From Treponema sp. (GTDB lineage: Bacteria > Spirochaetota > Spirochaetia > Treponematales > Treponemataceae), in the NCBI GenBank assembly GCA_024695475.1, contig JAILIC010000156.1:1-44027 (forward strand): a DNA stretch of 44,027 nucleotides, read 5' to 3'. The notes under the pieces are model-generated. The model had not been told where the DNA came from and did not search any database. It saw only the letters and a list, made by a program, of their open reading frames with translations. Position 1 is the first letter of the stretch. Each line of letters starts with the position of its first letter. A program made the position numbers and the translations under genes. This document shows positions 33,637 through 41,479 of this stretch, piece by piece.

Positions 33637-33665
33637 ATAATACAATACGAATTGGACTTTTGCAA
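33637..33665 (-). promoter_or_regulatory. Promoter of the small gene and tetR, predicted leaderless
   Basis: Minus-strand TTGCAA (33660-33665), 17 bases, TATTAT (33637-33642), then six bases to the ATG at 33630. It overlaps the divergent promoter of the TrpR-like gene by 14 bp. Confidence 0.6.
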
Positions 33666-33681
33666 TGAGTTGTAGTATAGT
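33652..33681 (+). promoter_or_regulatory. Promoter of the TrpR-like gene, predicted leaderless
   Basis: TTGGAC (33652-33657), 18 bases, TATAGT (33676-33681), then seven bases to the ATG at 33689. Confidence 0.5.
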
Positions 33682-33688
33682 AATAGAT

Positions 33689-34018
33689 ATGGGAAATGAA
33701 ACAATAGACCAGACTCAGCTTGATAAAGAACGATTGTTTGAGGAGAGTTTTAAAGAACTGTGTTCTTTAATAGCACAGACTGATGATCCGGATTTTATAT
33801 ATAACTTTTTTGTGTGTTTGTTAACACCAGCTGAGCGTGTTGATTGTGCAAAACGTTGGCTGTTAGTAAAGGAAATGGATAAAGGAACCACACAGCGGGA
33901 AATTGCTCGTATGTTTAATATGTCTTTATGTAAGATTACTCGAGGTTCCAGAGAATTAAATAAGCCGGACAGCGCATTTAAGAAAATGCTTGCCCGGCTG
34001 CATAGTCAAAAAGAATAG
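33689..34018 (+). CDS. TrpR-family transcriptional regulator
   Basis: A 109-residue regulator close in length and layout to E. coli TrpR (108). The core L-L-T-P-A-E-R-x5-R keeps the equivalents of Thr44 and Arg54, and I-T-R-G-S keeps Arg84 and Gly85, all involved in tryptophan binding or operator contact. Residues matching Thr81 and Ser88 are Lys and Glu, so tryptophan may not be the ligand. The helix-turn-helix is T-Q-R-E-I-A-R-M-F-N-M-S-L-C-K-I-T-R. An upstream in-frame ATG at 33665 would add eight residues but overlaps the promoter. Divergent from the small gene/tetR unit; no trp genes are in the window. Confidence 0.82.
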   Translation: MGNETIDQTQLDKERLFEESFKELCSLIAQTDDPDFIYNFFVCLLTPAERVDCAKRWLLVKEMDKGTTQREIARMFNMSLCKITRGSRELNKPDSAFKKMLARLHSQKE

Positions 34019-34037
34019 CACTTTTTGTGTAGAGTGT

Positions 34038-34068
34038 ACCTACCGCGCCAGACGGCGCAGGGTAGGGT
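34038..34068. terminator. Hairpin between the convergent TrpR-like and ankyrin genes
   Basis: CCTACC (34039-34044) and GCGCC (34045-34049) pair with GGCGC (34054-34058) and GGTAGG (34061-34066) around a four-base loop. It is very stable, but only a short T-rich stretch (GTTTTA) follows on the plus strand. Confidence 0.55.
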
Positions 34069-34076
34069 GTTTTATC

Positions 34077-36848
34077 CTATCTGGTTAGAACCTCTGCAAT
34101 ATCAGTGTGCTGCCAATTCATAGCAACATCATAGGCTGTCTCGCCTGCAATATTTTTCATTGATGGATCAATACCCAGTTCCAATAGCTTAGAAACAGTC
34201 TGTACATCAGCTGATTTAGCTGCATAGTGAAGGATACTGTTTCCTTTTATGTCTGTTCTTGGACCATTGTATTTTACGATGTATTCCATTAAAGTTTTAT
34301 CAGTGTTTTCGAGAGCCAAGGTAACAGGACTGGTACCTGTTTTATCAATCGTGGTAAATGGATTTGCACCAGCTTTTAACAAAGTTTCTGCTGTTCCTAA
34401 CTGTCTACTTGTCGTTGCAAGGTATAATGGTGTTTCACCATTTGCATTACGAGTATCAAATGGATAATTGTGATTGATAAGCTGTGAAACTAATTTTGGA
34501 TCAGCTTTGTTTTGGATTGCAATATGAACAAAGGTGTTTCCGTCAGAGTCGGTGATATTATGGTCATCGCCTATAACGGTTTGGATAAAGGAGTAGTCTT
34601 TACCTAGTGCATAAGCAAATGGCGTAATACCATTTTTATCACGTGAAAGTGGATTTGCACCAGCTTTGTACACAGTTTTGATGATATTTTCGTCACCTGT
34701 CTGGACGGCTTCATGATAGGCATTTTGTCCGTTTATTTCCTGAAGATAGGTATTTGCTCCTTCGTTTAACAGGAGTGTAACCATAGCTTGGTTTTTACCT
34801 CTGATTGCATCGATAAGTACCGTTTTACCTTCTATATCTGCACTATTGACGTCTGCAGCATTGTTTAGCAGTAGTTTTGCCATTTCTGGTTTATCTGCTC
34901 TTGCTGCGGAAGCAAGTGGTGATAAACCTTCCTGGTTTTGTGCATTGACATCGATACCTAAATCAATAAGTTCCTGTACTGCAATTGGGCTGTCCCAACG
35001 GACTGCAGTATGTAATGGGGTATTTCCTCTATTGTCTCGTATGGTGATATCTGCACCATTGTTTACCAAGAGAGAAATAATTTCATTGCTGTTTAGCTTT
35101 GCTGCATTGAATAGGGCCGTTTCTCCGTTTGCATTGCGAGCGTTAGGATTTGCACCTTTTGTGAGAATTAACTGGGTTGCTTCGGGTAATTGCCATTCGG
35201 CTGCATAATGTAACACTGTATTGCCACTACCATCAGTTGCTGCCATCGTTGATGAACAGAGTACCCAGTCTGCAGTTTCTGTACTTTTTGTAAGTGCAAG
35301 ACGTAGTGGTGAGATATTTTCGTTATTGGTAGTAAAAATGTTTGCACCACGTGCCATAAGTAATTCGCCAATATCTCGTCTGTCTCGATCAATAGCCAGA
35401 TATAATGGGGTGTTACCTTCTTTATTCTGTCTGTTTATATCAGCATGTTGGTCCATAATAAAAGCAGCTTGATTAATGGTTGCTTTTCTTCTGATGGCAA
35501 TATGCAATGCTGTATTTCCAGAAGAGTCGGTTGTGTTACTATTTTCCGGTGTTACTACATGTTCAAGTACTGGTGTTCCAATACTGAGTGCGTTTGTTAG
35601 TGGCGTGTGTCCTTTTTCGTCTTGGGCATGTATATCAGCATTGTTTGAGATATAAAAATCAATATGATCTATGTTTTTGAGTTCCACTGCCAGAGCGAGT
35701 GGTGTGACGCCCTGTTTATTGCGTGCGTTGATATCTGCACCTTCATCTACCATTTTTTGTAAAATGCTTACTGGCACAGTGGTTAATGTTGCGGAATGGA
35801 GTACAGTGTCTCCATACATATCTTTTGCACGGATATTTGCCTGTCGGGATATGAGTAAGTCATACATTTCTGCTTGATTTGTAGCAGGAATAAAAAGCAA
35901 TAGTGGTGTTTTACCAAGAGCGTCAGGGGCATTGATATTAGCTCCGTTGTTAAGAAGCATTTCTGCAGATTTTGTTTGACCATAGCGTACTGCATTGTGT
36001 AGTGGGGTAGCACCAGAAATGTCACGAGCGGTACTATCTGCTCCGTTATTAAGAAGATATTCTTGTACTCCTGTGTGTCCGAGTGCACTAGCAATATGTA
36101 ATGCGGTTAGACCATCATCAAAGCGGATGTTGCTGTTACGTGAAATGACTGCCTTTTCAAAGTAGTCACAGTTGCCATTGATAGGTTCCGCGTTTTCTTT
36201 TAGAAGTGAGGCTGCCATGTTTATAGCTCTAACGTCATCCGTTGCTTGTTCTGCTAACGCTAAAGGTGTTTGACCATCATCATTTTTTTCGTCTAATGGA
36301 ATTTCTTTTGCAATACAGCGATCAAGACCTACTTCGTTACGGGTTTCAACAAAGTAGTGAACAAGACCACACCCGTTACCATATTGATTTTTGCATGATA
36401 CATGATTGATCATGATATCATAATAACGTTCATCTTTTTGTATTGCAGTTTCGATAATGGGTGTACCAGACATATCCTTTGCAAAAATATCACTGCCATA
36501 ATCGACGAGCATTTGTGCAATGGTACGATTGTCGTTTGCTACGGCAATATGAAGAGGAGTATCATTATTGAAGTTCTTTATAGAAGGATCTGCCCCCTTT
36601 ATAAGAAGGTAGTCTACTAAATCTGCTTCATTTTCAGACACTGCTGCGTGAAGTGCAGTATTACCGTTTTCATCAATTGTCAAAACATCGGCTTTTGTTT
36701 CAAACTGTTGCTTTGCTTCATTAATCCGTCCCTCATGAATAAGAGTGATAACGGATTCATCTTCTTTCTTTGTTGAAGTACAACTTGTTGTTGTAAATAT
36801 GGAGAGTGTTATAAAAATCGCTGCTGTTGTAACAATGTATTTTTTCAT
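34077..36848 (-). CDS. Large ankyrin-repeat lipoprotein
   Basis: A 923-residue protein made almost wholly of ankyrin repeats. The signal sequence ends in T-T-S-C (Cys23), a spirochaetal lipobox. From about residue 57 to the end the pattern G-x-T-A/P-L-H-x-A...L-L-x-x-G-A-D/N recurs every ~33 residues, giving roughly 25 units. Some are degenerate, with T-P-L-A in place of T-P-L-H. There is no catalytic domain. Ankyrin stacks bind proteins, so a periplasmic or surface scaffold is likely; membrane side and partner cannot be told. AGGAG seven bases before the ATG fixes the start. Monocistronic. Confidence 0.88.
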   Translation of the reverse strand: MKKYIVTTAAIFITLSIFTTTSCTSTKKEDESVITLIHEGRINEAKQQFETKADVLTIDENGNTALHAAVSENEADLVDYLLIKGADPSIKNFNNDTPLHIAVANDNRTIAQMLVDYGSDIFAKDMSGTPIIETAIQKDERYYDIMINHVSCKNQYGNGCGLVHYFVETRNEVGLDRCIAKEIPLDEKNDDGQTPLALAEQATDDVRAINMAASLLKENAEPINGNCDYFEKAVISRNSNIRFDDGLTALHIASALGHTGVQEYLLNNGADSTARDISGATPLHNAVRYGQTKSAEMLLNNGANINAPDALGKTPLLLFIPATNQAEMYDLLISRQANIRAKDMYGDTVLHSATLTTVPVSILQKMVDEGADINARNKQGVTPLALAVELKNIDHIDFYISNNADIHAQDEKGHTPLTNALSIGTPVLEHVVTPENSNTTDSSGNTALHIAIRRKATINQAAFIMDQHADINRQNKEGNTPLYLAIDRDRRDIGELLMARGANIFTTNNENISPLRLALTKSTETADWVLCSSTMAATDGSGNTVLHYAAEWQLPEATQLILTKGANPNARNANGETALFNAAKLNSNEIISLLVNNGADITIRDNRGNTPLHTAVRWDSPIAVQELIDLGIDVNAQNQEGLSPLASAARADKPEMAKLLLNNAADVNSADIEGKTVLIDAIRGKNQAMVTLLLNEGANTYLQEINGQNAYHEAVQTGDENIIKTVYKAGANPLSRDKNGITPFAYALGKDYSFIQTVIGDDHNITDSDGNTFVHIAIQNKADPKLVSQLINHNYPFDTRNANGETPLYLATTSRQLGTAETLLKAGANPFTTIDKTGTSPVTLALENTDKTLMEYIVKYNGPRTDIKGNSILHYAAKSADVQTVSKLLELGIDPSMKNIAGETAYDVAMNWQHTDIAEVLTR

Positions 36849-36912
36849 CGTAACTCCTACCTACTGTTAATTATCGATGAAAAAGAATACAAAATTAAGT
36901 CGTTTTTACTGA

Positions 36913-36943
36913 TTTTAGGTTGATAATTGTAATTAACCTAAAA
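36913..36943. repeat. Inverted repeat between perR and the ankyrin gene
   Basis: TTTTAGGTT (36913-36921) and AACCTAAAA (36935-36943) match perfectly over nine bases with a 13-base loop. On the minus strand no T-run follows the stem, so it may be an operator for the ankyrin gene or a weak perR terminator. Confidence 0.4.
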
Positions 36944-36963
36944 AAATGATTGTCTCAAGGCTT

Positions 36964-37422
36964 TTAGTGAAGCTTGTCTTGATCAGACGTATTGGATGAG
37001 TTTACTGAGCAGTTTGAGCAAATTCCCCACATATTGGTTTGAATCTTTTGTGCAATAAAATCGGTTGGCAGCAAAGAACAGCATGATGAATTGATTGTCT
37101 GCAGATTGTTTGTATTGAATATATCGTAGATTTGACCGCACTTTATGCATTTAAAATGCAGATGAGGTGTTATATCGGCATCGAAACGAAGTTTATCTTC
37201 TTCTATTTGAATGGTCTGGATAAGTCCATTATCGCTAAAGAGTTTAAGTGTATTGTAGATTGTTGTACGTGAAAGCGTTGGATAGGAAGGTGAGAGTGCC
37301 TCATACATCATGTCGACTGTAGGATGTGTATGATGTTCGCAGAGATATTCATAGATTGCCACTCGTTGTATTGAAGGGCGTATTCCAGTTTCTGCAAGTC
37401 GAGTGTAGTAATTTTCAGTCAT
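36964..37422 (-). CDS. perR: Peroxide-responsive Fur-family repressor
   Basis: A 152-residue Fur-family metalloregulator. The winged helix is in the first 85 residues. All five regulatory-metal ligands of B. subtilis PerR have counterparts: the His of H-P-T, the Asp of R-F-D, the two His of H-L-H and the Asp of Q-I-Y-D. Having Asp rather than Glu at the last position separates PerR from Fur. Two C-x2-C pairs (C-I-K-C and C-S-N-C) make the structural zinc site. PerR proteins lose repression when peroxide oxidises the metal-site His. It follows the rubrerythrin gene by 75 bp on the same strand. GAGGT lies ten bases before the ATG. Confidence 0.87.
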   Translation of the reverse strand: MTENYYTRLAETGIRPSIQRVAIYEYLCEHHTHPTVDMMYEALSPSYPTLSRTTIYNTLKLFSDNGLIQTIQIEEDKLRFDADITPHLHFKCIKCGQIYDIFNTNNLQTINSSCCSLLPTDFIAQKIQTNMWGICSNCSVNSSNTSDQDKLH

Positions 37423-37444
37423 TGTATAGGTACCTCAAATAAGT

Positions 37445-37484
37445 ACCTGTACGGAAATGTCAGCCTATAACAGACCGTACAGGT
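37445..37484 (-). promoter_or_regulatory. Ten-base-pair hairpin between rubrerythrin and perR
   Basis: ACCTGTACGG (37445-37454) and CCGTACAGGT (37475-37484) match perfectly with a 20-base loop. On the minus strand it lies between the rubrerythrin stop and the perR start and is not followed by a T-run. It may protect the rubrerythrin message or partly block read-through into perR. Confidence 0.5.
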
Positions 37485-37497
37485 AACAATAGTTTAC

Positions 37498-38043
37498 TTA
37501 GTTTCCAAAGTAGCGGGCAAGGAGTCCTTTAAATCCTGCACCGTGACGTGCTTCGTCTTTAGCCATTTCATGTACAGAGTCATGAACAGCGTCATAACCA
37601 AGTTTTTTTGCCAATGTGGCAAGTTCGAGTTTGCCAGCGCATGCTCCAGCTTCTGCATCAGCACGCATCTGGACATTTTTCTTTGTCGAGCTGGTAACAA
37701 CTTCACCGAGCATTTCTGCAAAGCGTGAAGCATGGTCAGCTTCTTCGAATGCATAGCGCTTGAAAGCTTCTGCAATTTCAGGATATCCTTCGCGATCTGC
37801 CTGACGGGCCATTGCAATGTACATACCTACTTCCGAACACTCTCCAACAAAGTTTTCGCGTAAGCCTTTTACCACTTCTGGATCGAGTTCTTTTGCAATA
37901 CCAACCTGATGTTCACAGGCAAATCCTGCATCAGCTTTTTTTTCTTCAAATTTATCTTTACCAGCATGACAGACAGGACATTCATCAGGAGCGTTATCAC
38001 CTGTATGGACATATCCGCAAACTTTACAAACCCATTGTTTCAT
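37498..38043 (-). CDS. Reverse rubrerythrin (rubredoxin domain first)
   Basis: A 181-residue cytoplasmic NAD(P)H-linked peroxidase type. Residues 1-36 are a rubredoxin centre (C-K-V-C-G and C-P-V-C). Residues about 45-180 are the diiron four-helix bundle with E-F-V-G-E-like (here E-N-F-V-G-E), E-E-A-D-H and D-E-A-R-H ligand sets. Rubredoxin before the diiron domain is the reverse order of classical rubrerythrin, as in clostridial reverse rubrerythrins that remove peroxide and oxygen. AAGGAG six bases before the ATG at 38043 fixes the start; the reading frame extends upstream but is not translated-looking. Likely controlled by the neighbouring PerR. Confidence 0.92.
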   Translation of the reverse strand: MKQWVCKVCGYVHTGDNAPDECPVCHAGKDKFEEKKADAGFACEHQVGIAKELDPEVVKGLRENFVGECSEVGMYIAMARQADREGYPEIAEAFKRYAFEEADHASRFAEMLGEVVTSSTKKNVQMRADAEAGACAGKLELATLAKKLGYDAVHDSVHEMAKDEARHGAGFKGLLARYFGN

Positions 38044-38102
38044 ATTGTTCTCCTTGTATATATGTATTTGTACCGTATCAGAAATTGTACTGATTACTAT
38101 AT

Positions 38103-38117
38103 TTATAATAATACAAT
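38103..38117. promoter_or_regulatory. Possible PerR box upstream of rubrerythrin
   Basis: TTATAATAATACAAT matches the Bacillus PerR box (TTATAAT-N-ATTATAA) at 10 of 14 positions, with a perfect left half. It lies 60 bases upstream of the start. The region is AT-rich, so the match is only suggestive. Confidence 0.3.
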
Positions 38118-38158
38118 AATAAAAATAAAACAATAGGTTTTAGTACTATTTTCGCTTT

Positions 38159-39343
38159 TTAGCGTGCAAGTTTATATATTTCTGCCAATTCTGCTTTACC
38201 AAGCTTTTGAACACAGCCAACGGTACGGGAGAGATTCCAAGTACAGTTGTGTGCGAGCTGTTCGCATTGTGCGTCTGTCAGCGTAAGGCCGAGTTGGCTA
38301 ATAGAAGTTGGCATATTGATGGATTTGAAAAATGATTCCATTCTACTGATGCCTTCTAAAGCTGTTTGCTCTTCGTTGTCTTTAGATGGTTTAGGTAAAT
38401 TAAATACCTGCACTGCAAGTTCTGCAAAGCGCTTTATGTTATGTTTGTAGACATAGCGTGCCCATGTACCCCACACTGCTGCGAGTCCTGCACCATGAGT
38501 TACATCAAACATACCACCGAGTTCGTGTTCTATCTGGTGGCATGCCCAGTCTCCGTTTCCATATGGACCGGTTAGGCCATTATGAGACAGGCTGCCTGCC
38601 CACATGATTTCTGCACGTGCATTATAATTTGTTGGATCGGTAACAAGTATTTGGGCATTTGTTATGACAGTTTTGATGAGAGCAACTGCTATGGAATCGA
38701 TAAGTTGCGAATTATCATCGCTGCTACTAAACCAACGTTCCAGTGTGTGCATAATGATATCTGTACAGCCGCTTGCAGTCTGCCAGGCTGGTAATGTACA
38801 GGTAAGCTCTGGGTTCATGATTGCAAATTTTAGGCGACAATAATCGCTGCTGAAGCCTCGTTTTTGATTGCCATCTTCATTGGTGATGACTGATGAGTCA
38901 CTCATTTCACTGCCGGCGGCAGCAATGGTAACGACACAGCCTATAGGGGCACACGCTTTTGGAGTAGTTTTTCTATCATAGATATCCCAAACAGGGCAGT
39001 CATTGGCAAGACCATATCCTATTGCTTTACAGGAATCGATAACCGATCCTCCTCCAACGGCAAACAAAAAGTCGACCTTTTCTTTTTTACATAAATCGAT
39101 ACCTTTTTGTACAAGTGACAGTCGAGGATTAGGTTGGGCGCCTCCAAGGGTAATATAGGAAATACCTTCTTTTTCCAGTGACTTACATACTCTATCAAGT
39201 AAACCAGATTGTACTGCTGATTTCCCACCAAAGTGTACGAGTACTTTTGTTCCTCCATATTGCTTTACTAAGGAACCCGATTGTACTTCTGTATCACGAC
39301 CAAATACTACTTGTGTAGGTGTGTAATAATGAAAGTTTTGCAT
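38159..39343 (-). CDS. Iron-containing alcohol dehydrogenase (butanol dehydrogenase-like)
   Basis: A 394-residue cytoplasmic dehydrogenase, NAD(P)H-dependent, acting on short-chain aldehydes or alcohols in fermentation. The start M-Q-N-F-x-Y-Y-x-P-T and G-G-G-S-V-I-D-S-C-K-A-I (nucleotide site) are typical of the BDH-like branch. The metal site is seen in H-Q-I-E-H-E-L-G-G and D-V-T-H-G-A-G-L-A. The reading frame continues 18 codons upstream, but the ATG at 39343 gives the family's usual N-terminus. A TATACT lies nine bases before this ATG and no ribosome-binding site is present. Confidence 0.92.
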   Translation of the reverse strand: MQNFHYYTPTQVVFGRDTEVQSGSLVKQYGGTKVLVHFGGKSAVQSGLLDRVCKSLEKEGISYITLGGAQPNPRLSLVQKGIDLCKKEKVDFLFAVGGGSVIDSCKAIGYGLANDCPVWDIYDRKTTPKACAPIGCVVTIAAAGSEMSDSSVITNEDGNQKRGFSSDYCRLKFAIMNPELTCTLPAWQTASGCTDIIMHTLERWFSSSDDNSQLIDSIAVALIKTVITNAQILVTDPTNYNARAEIMWAGSLSHNGLTGPYGNGDWACHQIEHELGGMFDVTHGAGLAAVWGTWARYVYKHNIKRFAELAVQVFNLPKPSKDNEEQTALEGISRMESFFKSINMPTSISQLGLTLTDAQCEQLAHNCTWNLSRTVGCVQKLGKAELAEIYKLAR

Positions 39344-39386
39344 GATGAGGATAGTATACCATAACTGGGGTATACTTTGTAGGTAT

Positions 39387-39420
39387 AAAAAAAGCACTTT
39401 CCTGTGAGAAAGTGCTTTTT
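39387..39420 (-). terminator. Terminator of the tRNA unit
   Basis: GCACTTTC (39394-39401) pairs with GAAAGTGC (39408-39415), with A- and T-runs on both sides. On the minus strand it follows tRNA-Pro directly. Confidence 0.88.
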
Positions 39421-39422
39421 AG

Positions 39423-39495
39423 TCGGGCAACCGGGATTTGAACCCGGGACCTCTAAGTCCCGAACCTAGCGCGCTACCAGCTGCGCTATTGCCCG
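39423..39495 (-). tRNA. tRNA-Pro (anticodon CGG)
   Basis: Read on the minus strand, the acceptor arm CGGGCAA pairs with TTGCCCG. The D-arm (AGCTGGTAGC), the anticodon loop TTCGGGA (anticodon CGG, codon CCG) and the T-arm with GGTTCAAATC are all normal. CCA is not encoded. Confidence 0.93.
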
Positions 39496-39500
39496 ATGGT

Positions 39501-39531
39501 AAAAAAAAACTCATTCCGAAGAATGAGTTTT
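39501..39531 (-). terminator. Terminator between tRNA-Asp and tRNA-Pro
   Basis: CTCATTC (39510-39516) and GAATGAG (39521-39527) close a four-base loop that is UUCG on the minus strand, followed there by nine T. A terminator between two same-strand tRNA genes means tRNA-Pro depends on read-through or a promoter of its own. Confidence 0.85.
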
Positions 39532-39534
39532 AGA

Positions 39535-39608
39535 CGGGAGCAACGGGGCTCGAACCCGTGATCTCCGGCGTGACAGGCCAGCGCGATAACCAACTTCGCT
39601 ATGCCCCC
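39535..39608 (-). tRNA. tRNA-Asp (anticodon GTC)
   Basis: Minus strand: acceptor GGGGGCA/TGCTCCC, D-arm with AGTTGGTTA, anticodon loop CTGTCAC (anticodon GTC), and T-loop GGTTCGAGCC. Discriminator G; CCA not encoded. Confidence 0.94.
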
Positions 39609-39620
39609 GTGATGTTTATT

Positions 39621-39649
39621 ACTTTATAGAAATGATGGATTTGTGTCAA
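39621..39649 (-). promoter_or_regulatory. tRNA-Asp promoter
   Basis: Minus-strand TTGACA (39644-39649), 17 bases, TAAAGT (39621-39626), twelve bases before the mature tRNA-Asp 5' end. Confidence 0.7.
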
Positions 39650-39777
39650 TAGCATTACAAAAAAAATAAAAAAAAAGTGCTTTTTTTTATGAACTTTTAC
39701 AAATATGGTTTTTCGCCCCTAGACTTAATTGTATACTTATGCAAAAATATGAATATTATACAGAGGAGTATGCATAT

Positions 39778-41382
39778 ATGTCTGAATCTAAAAAGGTTGC
39801 AATTCTTGATTCTACGCTACGTGATGGCGCACAAGGTGAAGGAATAAGTTTTTCTATCCAGGATAAGATTCATATATGTCAGGCACTTGATGACTTGGGA
39901 GTAGCATATATTGAAGCAGGAAATCCTGGATCCAATCCAAAGGATATGGAGTTTTTCCAGCAGATGCAAAAAGTATCACTGAAAACTGCTCATTTATGTG
40001 CGTTTGGTTCTACTCGCCGTAAAAACTTGAAGGTTGCAGAGGATGCAAATGTACAGAGCTTGTTGGCTGCAGGTACAGAAACGGTCGTAATTTTTGGAAA
40101 GTCCTGGGATTTTCATGTAACTGAAATAATACATACTACCCTAGAAGAAAATCTCGATATGATTCGAGAGACAATTGCTTTTTTAAGAGAACAAGGCCGT
40201 ACAGTCATATATGATGCAGAGCACTTTTTTACTGGATATGCAGCAAATAAAGAGTATGCAATGCAGACATTGCAGGCTGCTGTTGATGGTGGTGCTTCTG
40301 TTTTAACGTTGTGTGAGACAAAAGGTGGCTGTTTGCCGTTTGAATTGATAGAGACTACAAAAGCAGTTGTTTCTCGTTTTGGAGCTGTTGCTACCATAGG
40401 TATCCATACTCATGATGATAGCGGTCTTGCTATTGCTAATACATTGCTGGCTGTCGATTCTGGTGTACGTCATGTGCAGGGAACGTTGATGGGGTTTGGA
40501 GAGCGTACGGGCAATGCTAATCTTGCCGTTATTCTTGCGGATTTGCAAATTAAGATGGGGTATGATTGTATACCTCCAGAATCTCTTGTAAATCTTACCC
40601 CGGTGGTAAAACGAGTTGCAGAAATTACTAATATCAATGTTAATCCAAGTATGCCATATGTTGGTTCTCATGCCTTTGCCCATAAGGCTGGTATGCATAT
40701 TGATGCTGTCCTAAAAAATCCAATGGCCTATGAGCATATTGCTCCAGAAGCTGTTGGTAATACCCGTGTATTCTTGATGAGTGAGGTTGCGGGGCGGAGT
40801 ATGATAATAGAAAAAATCAGACGATTTGATCCATCGATTACTAAGGATAGCCCTGTTGTTGCTGAGATTATTAAAAAGGTTAAGGATCTTGAATTTGAAG
40901 GATATCAGTTTGATGGCGCAGATGGCAGTTTTGAACTGCTTGTTCGTAAAATAATAGGTAAATATCAACCATTTTTTACGTTCCATTATTATCAAACAAA
41001 TGGTGTTAATCCTCGCCCTGAGGAAGGTGTTTGTGCTTGTGCTCAGATAAAAGTTGAGGTTGACGGACAAATCGAAGTTACCGCAGGTGAGGGTGATGGT
41101 CCTGTTAACGCTTTGGATATAGCACTCCGTAAGGCATTGGAACGTTTTTACCCTGCTGTGGCAAAAATACGACTGATCGATTATAAAGTTCGTGTATTAG
41201 ATGGCAAATCTGCTACAGCCAGTAGGGTACGTGTTCTTATTGAAAGTTCTGATGGAACTGATACGTGGTCTACAATTGGAGTTTCTAGTGACGTTATGGA
41301 AGCTTCATGGAAGGCTCTGGTAGATTCTTTTGAATATAAATTGATAAAGGATGTTGAAAAGCGATATCGCAAGCTTCTGTAG
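39778..41382 (+). CDS. cimA: (R)-citramalate synthase
   Basis: Condenses pyruvate and acetyl-CoA to citramalate, the threonine-independent entry to isoleucine. The 534 residues start with the DRE-TIM barrel motif L-D-S-T-L-R-D-G-A-Q-G and contain G-I-H-T-H-D-D-S-G-L-A and H-V-Q-G-T-L-M-G-F-G-E-R, the metal and catalytic segments. The last ~120 residues are the LeuA-type dimer/allosteric domain. The early Q-G-E-G-I-S-F-S-x-x-D-K pattern fits CimA rather than 2-isopropylmalate synthase. GAGGAG nine bases before the ATG at 39778 sets the start; the frame also has an ATG at 39739, right after a TATACT at 39732. leuB follows 97 bp later. Confidence 0.88.
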   Translation: MSESKKVAILDSTLRDGAQGEGISFSIQDKIHICQALDDLGVAYIEAGNPGSNPKDMEFFQQMQKVSLKTAHLCAFGSTRRKNLKVAEDANVQSLLAAGTETVVIFGKSWDFHVTEIIHTTLEENLDMIRETIAFLREQGRTVIYDAEHFFTGYAANKEYAMQTLQAAVDGGASVLTLCETKGGCLPFELIETTKAVVSRFGAVATIGIHTHDDSGLAIANTLLAVDSGVRHVQGTLMGFGERTGNANLAVILADLQIKMGYDCIPPESLVNLTPVVKRVAEITNINVNPSMPYVGSHAFAHKAGMHIDAVLKNPMAYEHIAPEAVGNTRVFLMSEVAGRSMIIEKIRRFDPSITKDSPVVAEIIKKVKDLEFEGYQFDGADGSFELLVRKIIGKYQPFFTFHYYQTNGVNPRPEEGVCACAQIKVEVDGQIEVTAGEGDGPVNALDIALRKALERFYPAVAKIRLIDYKVRVLDGKSATASRVRVLIESSDGTDTWSTIGVSSDVMEASWKALVDSFEYKLIKDVEKRYRKLL

Positions 41383-41396
41383 TTATATTAAAGTTA

Positions 41397-41425
41397 TTGC
41401 ATTAATTTTCAAATTGCTGTAGTAT
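41397..41425 (+). promoter_or_regulatory. leuB promoter
   Basis: TTGCAT (41397-41402), 17 bases, TAGTAT (41420-41425). It lies between cimA and leuB, so leuB may be read both from here and from cimA. Confidence 0.45.
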
Positions 41426-41479
41426 GGTTTTTAGTAATTATTAAGATAAACAGTAAACTTAAAACTACAGGAGTGAGAC

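Noticed and set aside
36913..36943. Intrinsic terminator of perR
   Set aside because: The stem is perfect, but on the minus strand the T-run precedes it rather than following it.
39387..39649. Integration site or mobile element at the tRNA genes
   Set aside because: Both tRNAs are intact. I see no integrase, no repeated tRNA 3' end and no change in gene style on either side.
39739..39777. Upstream start for cimA at 39739
   Set aside because: The ATG lies one base after a TATACT hexamer and would add 13 Tyr/Glu-rich residues, while the ATG at 39778 has GAGGAG at a good distance and gives the usual N-terminus.
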